DNA from: JBFXCK01 sp050182275
Lineage (GTDB): Bacteria; Pseudomonadota; Alphaproteobacteria; SHNJ01
Direction of reading: 5' to 3'
DNA length: 64,000 nucleotides
Assembly (NCBI GenBank): GCA_050182275.1
Contig: JBFXCK010000001.1
Span: forward strand, 186,001 to 250,000
The notes beneath the pieces are model-generated. The model searched no databases and was not told the origin of the DNA. It saw only the letters and a list, made by a program, of their open reading frames with translations. The translations under genes were made by a program, and so were the position numbers. Below, in pieces: positions 8,079 to 17,096 of the stretch; position 1 is the first letter of the stretch; each line of letters starts with the position of its first letter.

Positions 8079-8728
8079 TATAAAACCCGCTTCAAAAATT
8101 CCCCGCCTAAGTGAACGCCTATATCATCAATCCCATGCTGCAGGTTAGGGCGAAGATGGGTTTCAACTTCGATGCCGGCGGATTTAAGCGCGCCTTCGGC
8201 CATCGCCATCATGGCGGGGGGGACAACCGGGTCATCTTGGCCGTGAATTAACAGCACCGGCGGCTTGGCCTTGATTTCTTGGGCCAATTTCTCCGCTCCC
8301 AGCAAGGCGCCGGAATATCCCACAATGCCGGCGATTTTTTCAGGATAACGCAAGGCGAATTCCAGGCTCATCATCGTGCCTTGGCTAAAGCCGACCAACG
8401 CTAATTTATTGGCGGGCACGCCATAACTTTTTAATTTCCGGGCGATGAAATTTTCTAAAATCGGCGTGGCCATTTTGGCATTTGCTGAAATTTGATCGGG
8501 GGTTTGATCCCATAATTTAAACCATTGCCGGCCCATCGGCGCGCCTTCGCACGGATAGGGGGCGTTCGGCGATATAAAGGCGGTGTCGGGCATGGATTCA
8601 ATCCAAAGTGGAGCTAGGCTGATTAAATCATGGCCATCGGCGCCAAGGCCGTGCAGAAAAATCACTAAGGATTTGGCGGTGCCCTTAAGCGCACCGATTT
8701 CCGGGCCGGTAAGATCGGGAGGGGACAT
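8075..8728 (-). CDS. Phospholipase/carboxylesterase-type serine hydrolase
   Basis: A 217-residue alpha/beta hydrolase of the carboxylesterase/YpfH group. FLHGLGADG (residues 24-32) is the oxyanion-side motif, and GFSQG places the nucleophile at Ser115. Asp165 or Asp166 (GQDDPVVPP) and His198 (LQHGID) complete the triad. It likely cleaves short-chain esters or lysophospholipids in the cytoplasm; the substrate cannot be told. The 3' ends of this gene and the solute-binding gene overlap by 4 bases. Confidence 0.85.
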   Translation of the reverse strand: MSPPDLTGPEIGALKGTAKSLVIFLHGLGADGHDLISLAPLWIESMPDTAFISPNAPYPCEGAPMGRQWFKLWDQTPDQISANAKMATPILENFIARKLKSYGVPANKLALVGFSQGTMMSLEFALRYPEKIAGIVGYSGALLGAEKLAQEIKAKPPVLLIHGQDDPVVPPAMMAMAEGALKSAGIEVETHLRPNLQHGIDDIGVHLGGEFLKRVLY

Positions 8729-8790
8729 TTGAGAATACCTACAATCAATAAAGTCTGGCGATTGAATCCATTCTGGCCTACACTGCTTTC

Positions 8791-8997
8791 ATGGAAATTT
8801 CAACCGCCCAAACTATTATGCCCTTTATCGTCGTGCTGGCTATGCTGGCGACAGCCACAGTTTTGGCGTTCGGCGTGGTAACGCTGTTCATTAAAACCAA
8901 AGGCGGCCCGCGTTTTAGCAATAAACTCATGCGCTGGCGGATTATTTTGCAGGCTATTGCGCTCTTGCTATTTGTCATCTTTTTAGCCTTGCGCTAA
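8791..8997 (+). CDS. HIG1-domain twin-transmembrane protein
   Basis: A 68-residue protein with two membrane helices (about residues 8-32 and 49-66) joined by a short basic loop, GGPRFSNKLMRWRIILQA. That loop matches the bacterial HIG1 domain pattern (NKLMR-R-xxQ). Mitochondrial HIG1 proteins assist respiratory supercomplex assembly; bacterial ones are thought to sit near respiratory enzymes, but the role is not proven. It is followed 10 bases later by etfB, whose product passes electrons to the respiratory chain. Confidence 0.75.
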   Translation: MEISTAQTIMPFIVVLAMLATATVLAFGVVTLFIKTKGGPRFSNKLMRWRIILQAIALLLFVIFLALR

Positions 8998-9007
8998 ATT
9001 GGCCGGC

Positions 9008-9757
9008 ATGAAAATCCTGGTTCCTATCAAGCGGGTGATCGATTTCAACGTCAAAATCCGCGTGCGCGCGGATGGCAGCGGCGTTGAAACCCAAAATGTT
9101 AAAATGTCGATCAATCCGTTCGATGAAATCGCGGTCGAAGAGGCAATCCGCCTGAAAGAAAAATCGCTAGCGAAGGAAATCATCGCTGTTTCCATCGGCC
9201 CGGCGCAAGTTCAAGAAACTTTGCGCCATTCTTTGGCTTTGGGCGCCGACCGTGCGATTCATATAGTCAGCGATCAGGAATTATCGCCTCTGCAAATCGC
9301 CAAAATTTTGCAAAAAATAATCATGGAAGAAAGCCCCGCTTTAGTGATCATGGGCAAACAGGCGATTGATGATGACAGCAATCAAACCGGCCAAATGCTG
9401 GCGGCTTTGCTTGATTGGCCGCAGGCGACATTCGCCTCGAAACTAACGGTCAATGGGAATAACGCCGAAGTAACACGCGAAATTGATGGCGGGCTTGAAA
9501 CTTTGGCGCTGGAATTGCCCGCTATTATTACTACCGATTTGCGCTTGAACACGCCGCGTTTTGCCTCGCTGCCCAATATTATGAAAGCGAAATCGAAACC
9601 GCTGGCTACAAAGCCGGTTGCCGAATATGGGCTTGATTTAAAGCCGCAAGTAAAAACCATCAAAGTGCTGGAACCTGCAAAACGCCAAGGCGGCATCAAG
9701 GTGGCCGATGTGCCGGAATTGGTGCAACGCTTAAGCGATGCCGGGGTGCTGCCATGA
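9008..9757 (+). CDS. etfB: Electron transfer flavoprotein beta subunit
   Basis: About 249 residues beginning MKILVPIKRVIDFNVKIRV, the standard EtfB start; a TTG nine bases earlier is rejected. The AMP-binding signature region with GKQAIDDDSNQTGQMLAALL is present at about residues 118-137. EtfB and EtfA form the soluble FAD/AMP heterodimer that takes electrons from acyl-CoA and other dehydrogenases to ETF-ubiquinone oxidoreductase. The ATG of etfA overlaps its stop by 4 bases. Confidence 0.95.
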   Translation: MKILVPIKRVIDFNVKIRVRADGSGVETQNVKMSINPFDEIAVEEAIRLKEKSLAKEIIAVSIGPAQVQETLRHSLALGADRAIHIVSDQELSPLQIAKILQKIIMEESPALVIMGKQAIDDDSNQTGQMLAALLDWPQATFASKLTVNGNNAEVTREIDGGLETLALELPAIITTDLRLNTPRFASLPNIMKAKSKPLATKPVAEYGLDLKPQVKTIKVLEPAKRQGGIKVADVPELVQRLSDAGVLP

Positions 9758-10686
9758 TTTTGGTTATCGCCGAACATGATGGCAATCAAATCAAGCCCGC
9801 GACTTTATCGAGCGTGACAGCGGCTAAAAAACTGGGCGGTGATATTCATTTAGCGGTGCTGGGCAAACTTCCTGCCAAAGCCGCCACCATTGAAGGCGTT
9901 GCCAAGGTTTTACATAGCGAGCATGAAGCTTTCACGCACGGCTTGGCCGAACATCAAGCCAAAACTTTGGCGGCGATCGGGAAAAATTATACCCATATTG
10001 TGGCGCCTGCCACTTCGTACGGAAAAAATTTATTGCCACGCTTGGCGGCGCTTCTTGATAGCCAGGCGGTTAGCGATATTAGCGGCATCGAGACGCCGGA
10101 TACTTTTATCCGCCCGATCTATGCCGGGAATGCGATAGCAACCGTGCAATCATTTGATGCGGTTAAATGCCTAACCATCCGCCCCACCGCTTTTGCAGGA
10201 GCGGCGATGGATAAAACCAATGCGCCGGTTGAAAAGTTCCCCGCTATTTTGGCCGGCCGCGCCGCGAAATTCGTAAAGTTGGAAGCCAGTATTTCAGCCC
10301 GGCCCGATTTAACCGCCGCCAATATTGTGGTTTCGGGCGGGCGCGGGCTTGGCAGCGCCGAGAATTTCAAAATGCTTGAAAAACTGGCCGATCAGCTAGG
10401 GGCGGCGATCGGCGCCTCCCGCGCGGCGGTCGACGCCGGATTTGTCCCCAATGATTATCAAGTCGGCCAAACCGGCAAAGTTGTCGCACCTAAGCTTTAT
10501 ATTGCCGTCGGGATTTCGGGCGCTATCCAACATTTGGCCGGAATGAAGGATAGTAAGGTGATCGTCGCCATCAATAAGGATGGAGAGGCGCCGATTTTTC
10601 AAATCGCCGATTTCGGCCTGGTTCAGGATTTATTCACCGCTTTGCCGGAATTGACGGCGGCGTTAGCAAAGAGGAAAGCAGCATGA
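9754..10686 (+). CDS. etfA: Electron transfer flavoprotein alpha subunit
   Basis: A 310-residue protein of normal EtfA length. The C-terminal FAD-binding domain shows VVSGGRGLGSAENF, GASRAAVDAGFVPNDYQVGQTGK and LYIAVGISGAIQHLAGM, the classical alpha-subunit signature. It holds the redox FAD of the heterodimer with EtfB. It lies between etfB and hbd with 4-base overlaps on both sides, an arrangement typical of alphaproteobacterial fatty-acid or hydroxybutyrate oxidation loci. Confidence 0.96.
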   Translation: MILVIAEHDGNQIKPATLSSVTAAKKLGGDIHLAVLGKLPAKAATIEGVAKVLHSEHEAFTHGLAEHQAKTLAAIGKNYTHIVAPATSYGKNLLPRLAALLDSQAVSDISGIETPDTFIRPIYAGNAIATVQSFDAVKCLTIRPTAFAGAAMDKTNAPVEKFPAILAGRAAKFVKLEASISARPDLTAANIVVSGGRGLGSAENFKMLEKLADQLGAAIGASRAAVDAGFVPNDYQVGQTGKVVAPKLYIAVGISGAIQHLAGMKDSKVIVAINKDGEAPIFQIADFGLVQDLFTALPELTAALAKRKAA

Positions 10687-11561
10687 ATGCGATTAAGAAT
10701 ATCGGAGTAATCGGCAGCGGCCAAATGGGCGGCGGGATCGCCCATGTGGCGGCTCTTTCCGGTTTTACCGTGAAGTTATTGGATATAGCCGAAGACCGCT
10801 TGAAAAAAGCCATGGAGCTGATGGCAAAAAACATGGACCGTCAAGTCGCCAAGGGCAAAATTACCGAAGCGCAAAAAAAAGAAGCGCTTTCGCGCATCGT
10901 CACTTCAACCGATTATAAAATTTTCGACGCCGCTGATTTCGTAATTGAAGCCGCGACCGAAGATGAGGCGATCAAGAAAAAAATCTTTCAAACCTTGGTG
11001 CCGCATTTGCGCAAAGAGGCGATGATCGCCAGCAACACTTCGTCGATTTCGATTACGCGCCTGGCCGCTTCCACCGACCGGCCGGCCAAATTCATCGGCA
11101 TGCATTTCATGAATCCGGTGCCGGTGATGCAATTGGTTGAAGTTATTCGCGGCATTGCAACCGATGAGCCTACTTTCGTCGCCGTCAATAATTTGGCCCT
11201 GCAAATGGGCAAGAATGTCGCCGTATCCGAAGATTTTCCGGCCTTCATCGTCAACCGTATTTTAATGCCGATGATCAATGAGGCGGTTTATGCGCTCTAT
11301 GAAGGGGTAGGCGATATTATAGCAATTGATACGTCGATGAAGCTTGGCGCCAATCACCCGATGGGGCCGTTTGAATTGGCCGATTTCATTGGTTTGGATA
11401 CATGCCTATCCATCATGCAGGTATTGTATGACGGCTTGGCCGACAGCAAGTACCGCCCCTGTCCGCTTTTGGTGAAATATGTCGAAGCCGGCTGGTATGG
11501 CCGTAAAAGCGGTAAAGGTTTTTACGATTACAGCGGTGAAAAACCGGTTCCAACGCGCTAA
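10683..11561 (+). CDS. hbd: 3-hydroxybutyryl-CoA dehydrogenase
   Basis: A 292-residue NAD(P)-dependent L-3-hydroxyacyl-CoA dehydrogenase. The Rossmann motif GSGQMGGGIAHV is at residues 11-22 and IASNTSSISITRLA near 118. GMHFMNPVPVM contains the catalytic His, and the C-terminal helical domain includes NHPMGPFELADFIGLD. It interconverts 3-hydroxybutyryl-CoA and acetoacetyl-CoA. Together with etfBA it forms a compact oxidation operon; the 4-base overlap with etfA implies coupling. The stop at 11561 almost touches the convergent tlpA gene. Confidence 0.94.
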   Translation: MNAIKNIGVIGSGQMGGGIAHVAALSGFTVKLLDIAEDRLKKAMELMAKNMDRQVAKGKITEAQKKEALSRIVTSTDYKIFDAADFVIEAATEDEAIKKKIFQTLVPHLRKEAMIASNTSSISITRLAASTDRPAKFIGMHFMNPVPVMQLVEVIRGIATDEPTFVAVNNLALQMGKNVAVSEDFPAFIVNRILMPMINEAVYALYEGVGDIIAIDTSMKLGANHPMGPFELADFIGLDTCLSIMQVLYDGLADSKYRPCPLLVKYVEAGWYGRKSGKGFYDYSGEKPVPTR

Positions 11562-11562
11562 T

Positions 11563-12117
11563 TTAGGGATAACTCGTTTTTACCGCCTTGGTAGGCTGGG
11601 GTTGATTTAAATACCCCTCAATTAAAGCAATTGCTTCTTTGCTATCCCACGCGGCTTCGCCGCTTAGGCGCCCAACCTCATACCCCTCTTTGTCGATCAA
11701 TAAGGTCACTGGCAGGCCTTGCAATTTTAAAATGCCGGGGAGGGTATTCGCCGCATCGGTATAAACGGCCAGATTTTTAATGCCGACTTTATCATAAAAA
11801 GTTTTCACCATGGTGGCGCCGCCAAAATCTTGCGATACGGCGATTACCTCGATCCGTTTGCCGAATTTCCCTTGCAAACGGTCGAGCGAGGGCATTTCTT
11901 TAACGCAAGGCGCGCACCAAGTCGCCCATATGTTAAGAACAATAAATTGGCCCTTAAAGTCATTTAAGCTTTGAGGCCGGCCTTTTTCATCCATAAACTG
12001 GAATTCGGGCAGTTTTTGCGCCGGATGAAAGGGCATAAAGCCATCCAATGCCCAAACATTCATGGCCATTAGGCAAAGCAATATCACGAGGGATAAAATT
12101 TGCTGGGTTCGACGCAT
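11563..12117 (-). CDS. tlpA: TlpA/ResA-family thiol:disulfide oxidoreductase
   Basis: A 184-residue protein with an N-terminal signal or anchor (residues 7-23, cleavage plausible after VWA) and a thioredoxin fold. ATWCAPC (Cys68 and Cys71) is the redox site and LQGLPVTLLIDKEG holds the cis-proline. TlpA-type proteins act in the periplasm as reductants, often for cytochrome c or cytochrome oxidase copper-site maturation. In many alphaproteobacteria tlpA is divergent from argH; here the next plus-strand gene is instead the small lipoprotein. Confidence 0.88.
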   Translation of the reverse strand: MRRTQQILSLVILLCLMAMNVWALDGFMPFHPAQKLPEFQFMDEKGRPQSLNDFKGQFIVLNIWATWCAPCVKEMPSLDRLQGKFGKRIEVIAVSQDFGGATMVKTFYDKVGIKNLAVYTDAANTLPGILKLQGLPVTLLIDKEGYEVGRLSGEAAWDSKEAIALIEGYLNQPQPTKAVKTSYP

Positions 12118-12205
12118 GAGGAATTCCTATCTTTTTCAAGAATGGTTTATACTGTCGATGATTTTACGCCGAATGCCGGAAAGAGGCAAATTAAAGGAGA
12201 CATTG

Positions 12206-12319
12206 ATGCGCCATCTGTTTTTGATTGCTCTTTGCCTGCTGGCTCTAAATGCCTGCGGTAAAAAGGGTTCTTTGGAAGAGCCGCCGCCCCGGGCCTCTGT
12301 GGCCGGTTTTTCTTATTAG
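12206..12319 (+). CDS. LptM-like small lipoprotein
   Basis: A 37-residue lipoprotein. A short signal peptide ends in a lipobox LNAC, followed by GKKGSLEEPP, the pattern of the LptM (YifL) family: cysteine, then G-K-K/G-S/P-L. LptM assists disulfide maturation of the LptDE LPS translocon in E. coli. Its ATG at 12206 has AAAGGAGA upstream; a longer open frame from 12062 would overlap tlpA on the other strand and lacks a signal peptide. In related genomes it lies between argH and lysA, both missing here. Confidence 0.75.
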   Translation: MRHLFLIALCLLALNACGKKGSLEEPPPRASVAGFSY

Positions 12320-12322
12320 AGA

Positions 12323-14722
12323 ATGCGCCGGTTCAACTTTCGTTTAGCGTTCGGAAATCCTTTGCGCGGGGGCGGGCGGGCATTGTCGGTTCCGCCGCTA
12401 TTATTATTGCGCGCTTATGCCGTTTTGCTGGTCGAGCGTTTGTTGCCTCAATTATGGCCAATGCTGACCGGCTTATTGATTTTTTTGGGGCTGGCTTGGA
12501 TCAATTTTTTCACTTGGTTGCCACCTTTGGCGCATGCGCTGATGCTGGCGGGCTTTGTGACCTGGCTGGGGATGGAAATATGGATCATCCATCAATATTG
12601 GCGGGGGCCAAATCTGCACGATATTTTGCGCCGCATCGAATTGGCCAGCCATTTGTCCCACCGTCCGTTAAGCGCGGCTAACGATAAAATTTTTGGGCCG
12701 GCAAGCGCTAAAACTTTATGGGAATGGAACAAACAAAGGCTGCGCGATCAAGTCGCCGCTTGGCAGGCCGGATTGCCGCGCTTAAGCCTGGCGGCCGAAG
12801 ACCCCTTTGCTTTACGGGCGCTATTGGTCATTTTTGTGGTGCTGGCTTATGTCATGGCAGATGAAGAGGCAGCGCAGCGTTTGCAGCGCGCATGGTTGCC
12901 GCCCACGCCACCGGCTTCAAGTTTGGCGACTTCCATCGCCGTATGGGTGGTGCCGCCGTCCTATACCAAATTGCCGAATATTATTTTGGCGCCAGGAAAA
13001 AAAACCGATGGCGTGATTGAAATTCCGGCCGGCTCCACTCTTTGGGCGCAAGTCGATGGAGCGCGGCATATCCCGCAAATCATTACCGATAAAAAATCGC
13101 AAAGTTTGGAAGCTTTAACTCAAAATAATTATCAATGGCACGGCGATTTACCGGCCACCGCCACTTTGCAATTGCGGGTAGGCTGGCAGAATTTAGGCTC
13201 TTGGCCGATTAAAATTATTTCTGATCTTGCGCCCAAAATTGAATTGCTGGGGAAACCCAGGCAAACCGAACGCGCCAATTTGCGCATCGATTACAAAGCC
13301 GAGGATGATTATGGGCTAGAGGCCATTACCGCCGAAATCGGCAAACCCGATGAGGAAGAAAAAATTATTTTAAATCTGCCGGCGCCGGTCAAAAAATCGC
13401 CGGCTGCAGCGCAAACCAGCTTTCAAGATGTAGCCTATCACCGCTGGGCAGGGGAAGAGGTAAGAATCCGTTTAATCGCGCGCGATGCGCTGAATCACGT
13501 TACCGCCACCGAATTTATTCCTTTTATTTTACCTAAGCGGCAATTCGATAATAGCTTGGCCCGGCGTTTAATCGGCAACCGCGAGGTTTTAATCGATAGC
13601 CCCGGCAAGCGAAACGAGGTGAAAAATGATTTAGGCGCCGTCTTGGCGGAAGTAAAAGAAATTGTCGGCGATGTGTTGGCGACTTTGGGCATACGCTCTT
13701 CTTACGGACGCCTTGCTTTCGATCCGGCTGTAAGCGCGGTTGACGAAACAGTGCCTTTATTATGGGAAACCGCTTTGCATATTGAAGATAGCGGGGTTTC
13801 CAACGCCGAAGCCAAGCTGCGCCGCATCGAACAGGCGTTGCAAGAAGCGTTGGCGGCAGGCGCTTCGCCCGAGGCGATTGAGGCGCTATTGGATCAGTTT
13901 GATCAAGCCTTAAGCGAATATCTCACCAACCTTGCGGTTGAAAGCGAAAAACGGGGGCTGTTCGATTTACCGCCGCTGGATATTGAAGCGCCGTCTTTAG
14001 GGGTGAATGAATTGGAACGTTTAGTGCAGCGTTTGCGCCAATTGGCGATGACCGGCGATCGCGGGCAGGCGCAAGATTTATTATCGAAATTACAATCGAT
14101 GATGGCGAATTTGCGCAGCAAGCCAAATGCGCCTTTAACGCCCGAACAAAAACGCGCCATGGCCGCTTTGCAGGCGATACAAAATGTTCTACGCCAGCAA
14201 CAGGGCGCCCTTGATGAAAGCGCCGCTGTCCGCGCGCAAAATCCCGCGGCATGGCCTGAAGCAAGCATCGGCAAAGCTATCCGCAGCCAGGCCGAAATCA
14301 AAGAAAATTTGGCCAAGGCGTTAAAACCGCTGCAGGAATTAATTCCTTTGCCAAACTCTTTCACCGAGGCCGACGGCGACATGAAGCTAGCCATCCAGGA
14401 TTTTCAAAAGAAACAAACTGCCGCGGCCTTTTCGCATCAACAGGGCGCCGCCGAAAAACTGCGTCAAGCGCTGCAAGAATTGATGCAACAATCGAACAGC
14501 GGCGCGGGCGGCGCAATGCGGGCGGCGGGCGGTAAAACCGATCCTTTGGGGCGGCCTATTGGCGGCGCCTCTTCCCTCGATGCCCAAGGCATTAAAATTC
14601 CCGAAATGCAGGAAATGGAAAAAGTGCAAGATGTAATGGATGAATTGCACCGCCGCAGTGGCGATGTTACCCGCCCCTCGGTTGAGCAAGATTATATTCA
14701 CCGCCTGCTCAAAAGATTTTAA
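12323..14722 (+). CDS. TIGR02302/DUF4175 family large membrane protein
   Basis: A 799-residue protein. Two or three membrane helices fall within residues 40-90 and another around 165-178. A long periplasmic region follows with Ala/Glu/Gln-rich helices and segments such as EDDYGLEAI and RPSVEQDYIHRLLKRF at the very C-terminus, a hallmark of this alphaproteobacterial family. Its function is unknown; the envelope location is inferred. It starts 3 bases after the lipoprotein stop, and its stop overlaps the convergent zinc-ribbon gene by 4 bases. Confidence 0.85.
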   Translation: MRRFNFRLAFGNPLRGGGRALSVPPLLLLRAYAVLLVERLLPQLWPMLTGLLIFLGLAWINFFTWLPPLAHALMLAGFVTWLGMEIWIIHQYWRGPNLHDILRRIELASHLSHRPLSAANDKIFGPASAKTLWEWNKQRLRDQVAAWQAGLPRLSLAAEDPFALRALLVIFVVLAYVMADEEAAQRLQRAWLPPTPPASSLATSIAVWVVPPSYTKLPNIILAPGKKTDGVIEIPAGSTLWAQVDGARHIPQIITDKKSQSLEALTQNNYQWHGDLPATATLQLRVGWQNLGSWPIKIISDLAPKIELLGKPRQTERANLRIDYKAEDDYGLEAITAEIGKPDEEEKIILNLPAPVKKSPAAAQTSFQDVAYHRWAGEEVRIRLIARDALNHVTATEFIPFILPKRQFDNSLARRLIGNREVLIDSPGKRNEVKNDLGAVLAEVKEIVGDVLATLGIRSSYGRLAFDPAVSAVDETVPLLWETALHIEDSGVSNAEAKLRRIEQALQEALAAGASPEAIEALLDQFDQALSEYLTNLAVESEKRGLFDLPPLDIEAPSLGVNELERLVQRLRQLAMTGDRGQAQDLLSKLQSMMANLRSKPNAPLTPEQKRAMAALQAIQNVLRQQQGALDESAAVRAQNPAAWPEASIGKAIRSQAEIKENLAKALKPLQELIPLPNSFTEADGDMKLAIQDFQKKQTAAAFSHQQGAAEKLRQALQELMQQSNSGAGGAMRAAGGKTDPLGRPIGGASSLDAQGIKIPEMQEMEKVQDVMDELHRRSGDVTRPSVEQDYIHRLLKRF

Positions 14723-15381
14723 GGGGTTATTTTGCTTTCGGTAAAACGCACCACTACATAAAATGGCGGGGTGGGCGGGTTCTCGCGCTTGACAATAAAG
14801 GGAATGCTTTCGCCGGCGCCTAGACCTGGCGCAGGCGGGGGAAGCGTCCATTCCAATAGACGGCGTTTTTGCTCATCCAGCAAAATGACTTTTAAATTGG
14901 GAATTGCAACCGCTTGATCCAGGTTGTTTTTCAAGGCCCCGGTTAATTCCAGCAGAGGCGGGTCGGCTTCGCCATCGAGGCGCGAATGAAGGGCATCAAT
15001 GCTTAAGCCCGCTCCTAAGGTTGCAACCGGCAAACCTATTTGCTGGTAAAAACGGGCCGCGGGCGGCCACAGGCCGGCGATATGATCCCGCGTAAAGGCC
15101 AGCACGGTTACTAGTATCAGAACGCAAAAAGCCAAATACGCATCCCAGCTTAAGCCCCATTTTTTTATTTTGACCCCCGGCAGCGGAGCTTGGCGCATGG
15201 TTTTCGGCAAATCGGGAGTGGCTTGATTAGCCGCCGTAATGGCGGCCGCTGGCGATGCGGCCGAGGGATTTTGCCACCATTGATGGGCGCATTTTCCGCA
15301 TTGTAATTGACGGCCCTTAGCGCCCAGCTGGGCTGGGTCGAGTTCAAATTGGGTATGGCAAGAAGGACACGGGATGATCAT
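14719..15381 (-). CDS. MJ0042-type zinc-ribbon protein with DUF3426 domain
   Basis: About 220 residues. The N-terminus MIIPCPSCHTQF with LQCGKCAHQWW provides a four-cysteine zinc ribbon (residues 5-30). After a variable linker there is one membrane helix (about 92-112) and an extracytoplasmic DUF3426-like beta domain. This layout is common in alphaproteobacteria next to ftsE. The start at 15381 follows the family's conserved beginning, although no ribosome-binding site is seen; ATGs at 15420 and 15432 would add up to 17 residues. Function unknown. Confidence 0.8.
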   Translation of the reverse strand: MIIPCPSCHTQFELDPAQLGAKGRQLQCGKCAHQWWQNPSAASPAAAITAANQATPDLPKTMRQAPLPGVKIKKWGLSWDAYLAFCVLILVTVLAFTRDHIAGLWPPAARFYQQIGLPVATLGAGLSIDALHSRLDGEADPPLLELTGALKNNLDQAVAIPNLKVILLDEQKRRLLEWTLPPPAPGLGAGESIPFIVKRENPPTPPFYVVVRFTESKITP

Positions 15382-15498
15382 GGAACGGCAATTCCCCTTG
15401 AGGAAGTTATAGAAGGACATTTTCCCTTGCACAAGCGCCTATATTGATAGGAAGCCCGAAATAGCGTAAAGCGTTAGGGGAAGAGGCAAGATTTATAT

Positions 15499-16179
15499 AT
15501 GCATCAACCCATTATTGTCCGCGCTGAAAATTTGACAATTGCTTTTGGCCCCGTTGCGGTGGTCAAACAGGTTAACTTTACCCTTAAACAAGGGGAGTTT
15601 TATTTTTTGACCGGCCAAAGCGGCGCCGGTAAGTCCTCGCTGTTGCGTTTGCTATATTTGGCGGGGCGGCCTAGTTCAGGGGAATTAGAGGTTTTTGGCG
15701 AAAGAATTTCCACCCTTCCCCGATCGCAATGGCCAAAATTGCGCCGCCGCATGGGCGTGGTGTTTCAAGATTTCAGGCTGCTTGGCCATTTAACGGTTTT
15801 GGATAATGTGGCGCTGCCTTTGCGCATTGGCGGAGCCAATAAAAAGCAAATTGAAGATCATGTGCGTGAGTTGCTTGATTGGGTAGGCTTGGGCGACCGT
15901 TTACATGCCTATCCCTATACCTTATCAGGCGGGGAACAGCAGCGGGTGGCCATTGCCCGGGCGGTAATCACCAAACCGGCCCTATTGTTGGCTGATGAGC
16001 CGACCGGCAATGTTGATGACGCCATGGCCATGCGCTTGATGTATTTATTCGAGGAACTTAATAAAATGGGCACAACCGTTATCATCGCCACGCATAATGA
16101 AAATTTGATCAAACGCTTTTCTTATTCAACGCTGCATTTGCAGGAAGGAAAGCTGGCTTTGGACAAGGTGGCGGCATGA
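15499..16179 (+). CDS. ftsE: Cell division ABC transporter ATP-binding protein FtsE
   Basis: A 226-residue ABC ATPase: Walker A GQSGAGKS (about residues 39-46), Q-loop FQDFRLLGHLTV, signature LSGGEQQR, Walker B LLLADEPTG, then the H-loop ATHNE. FtsE with FtsX forms the septal complex that controls periplasmic peptidoglycan hydrolases during division. It overlaps ftsX by 4 bases. The size and the FQDFRLL segment are diagnostic of FtsE rather than LolD. Confidence 0.94.
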   Translation: MHQPIIVRAENLTIAFGPVAVVKQVNFTLKQGEFYFLTGQSGAGKSSLLRLLYLAGRPSSGELEVFGERISTLPRSQWPKLRRRMGVVFQDFRLLGHLTVLDNVALPLRIGGANKKQIEDHVRELLDWVGLGDRLHAYPYTLSGGEQQRVAIARAVITKPALLLADEPTGNVDDAMAMRLMYLFEELNKMGTTVIIATHNENLIKRFSYSTLHLQEGKLALDKVAA

Positions 16180-17084
16180 GGCGCTGGCTTTCCTCACGGG
16201 CTCAGGCGCCCGCCGAATTGCCCCTGCGGCGCGACGACACGACGCGCTTTATGCCGTGGATTATCGCCGTTATGGTTTTTTTGATGGCGCTGGCATTAGC
16301 GGCGGCCCTTGGCATTAAGGGGGCGATGGCCGAATGGAATCAGCAATTGGGCGCTACCTTAACCGTGCAAATTCCCGTGCCCTTGAAACGGGAGCGCGAC
16401 AATGGCGATCAGCGGGTGGAAAAAGCGTTGAAAATTCTGCGCTCTACCCCTGGCGTGGCGGCGGCCGAGGCGGTCGATCAGCGCGAGGTAAAAGACTTGC
16501 TGGAAACTTGGCTGGGCAAGGGCAATGTGGTGCCGGAATTGCCGGTGCCCCGTTTAATTGATGTCAGTTTAGAACCGGACATCGAAGTCAATTTAACCGA
16601 TTTAGAGCAACGGGTTGCTTTGGCTGTGCCGGGGGCTACGCTGGATGATCATAAATTGTGGCTGGCGAATTTATTGGAACTGGGCGATAAAATTAATTAC
16701 ATCGCGCTCGGCGTTTTGGCTTTAATAGCTTTTGCCGGCTTGGCGGTAGTTACCTATGCCACGCGCAGCGGCTTAATCACCCATAACCGGACTATTGAAT
16801 TGCTGCATATTATGGGCGCACCCGACAGCTATATCGCCGCCCGTTTTGCATGGCATATTCTGGGCTTAAGTTTGCTGGGCGGGATTTTAGGGCTTGCCCT
16901 GGCCAGCCTCGTGGCTTTTATAGTCTATCAGGCGGCCGATAATTTAGGCGAGGCTATGTTTCCGCTGCTGACGTTAAATCGCTTTGATCTTGCCGCGCTT
17001 GCTTTATTGCCGCTGGGGGTTGCGGCTTTCACGATGCTGGCTGCCGCTGCCACGGTATTGCGCCGTTTGCAGCGCTTGGCTTAA
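16176..17084 (+). CDS. ftsX: Cell division protein FtsX
   Basis: A 302-residue permease-like protein with four membrane helices (about residues 29-49, 174-196, 222-250 and 272-295). A periplasmic domain of about 125 residues separates the first two. The N-terminal cytoplasmic part is basic. The periplasmic loop of FtsX normally contacts activators of amidases such as AmiC; an amiC-type gene is present at 41 kb. Coupled to ftsE by a 4-base overlap. Confidence 0.92.
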   Translation: MRRWLSSRAQAPAELPLRRDDTTRFMPWIIAVMVFLMALALAAALGIKGAMAEWNQQLGATLTVQIPVPLKRERDNGDQRVEKALKILRSTPGVAAAEAVDQREVKDLLETWLGKGNVVPELPVPRLIDVSLEPDIEVNLTDLEQRVALAVPGATLDDHKLWLANLLELGDKINYIALGVLALIAFAGLAVVTYATRSGLITHNRTIELLHIMGAPDSYIAARFAWHILGLSLLGGILGLALASLVAFIVYQAADNLGEAMFPLLTLNRFDLAALALLPLGVAAFTMLAAAATVLRRLQRLA

Positions 17085-17096
17085 AGGTTCAAGCCG

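Noticed and set aside
12062..12205. 85-residue version of the LptM-like protein
   Set aside because: It would run through the opposite-strand tlpA start; the ATG at 12206 has a ribosome-binding site and begins a proper lipoprotein signal.
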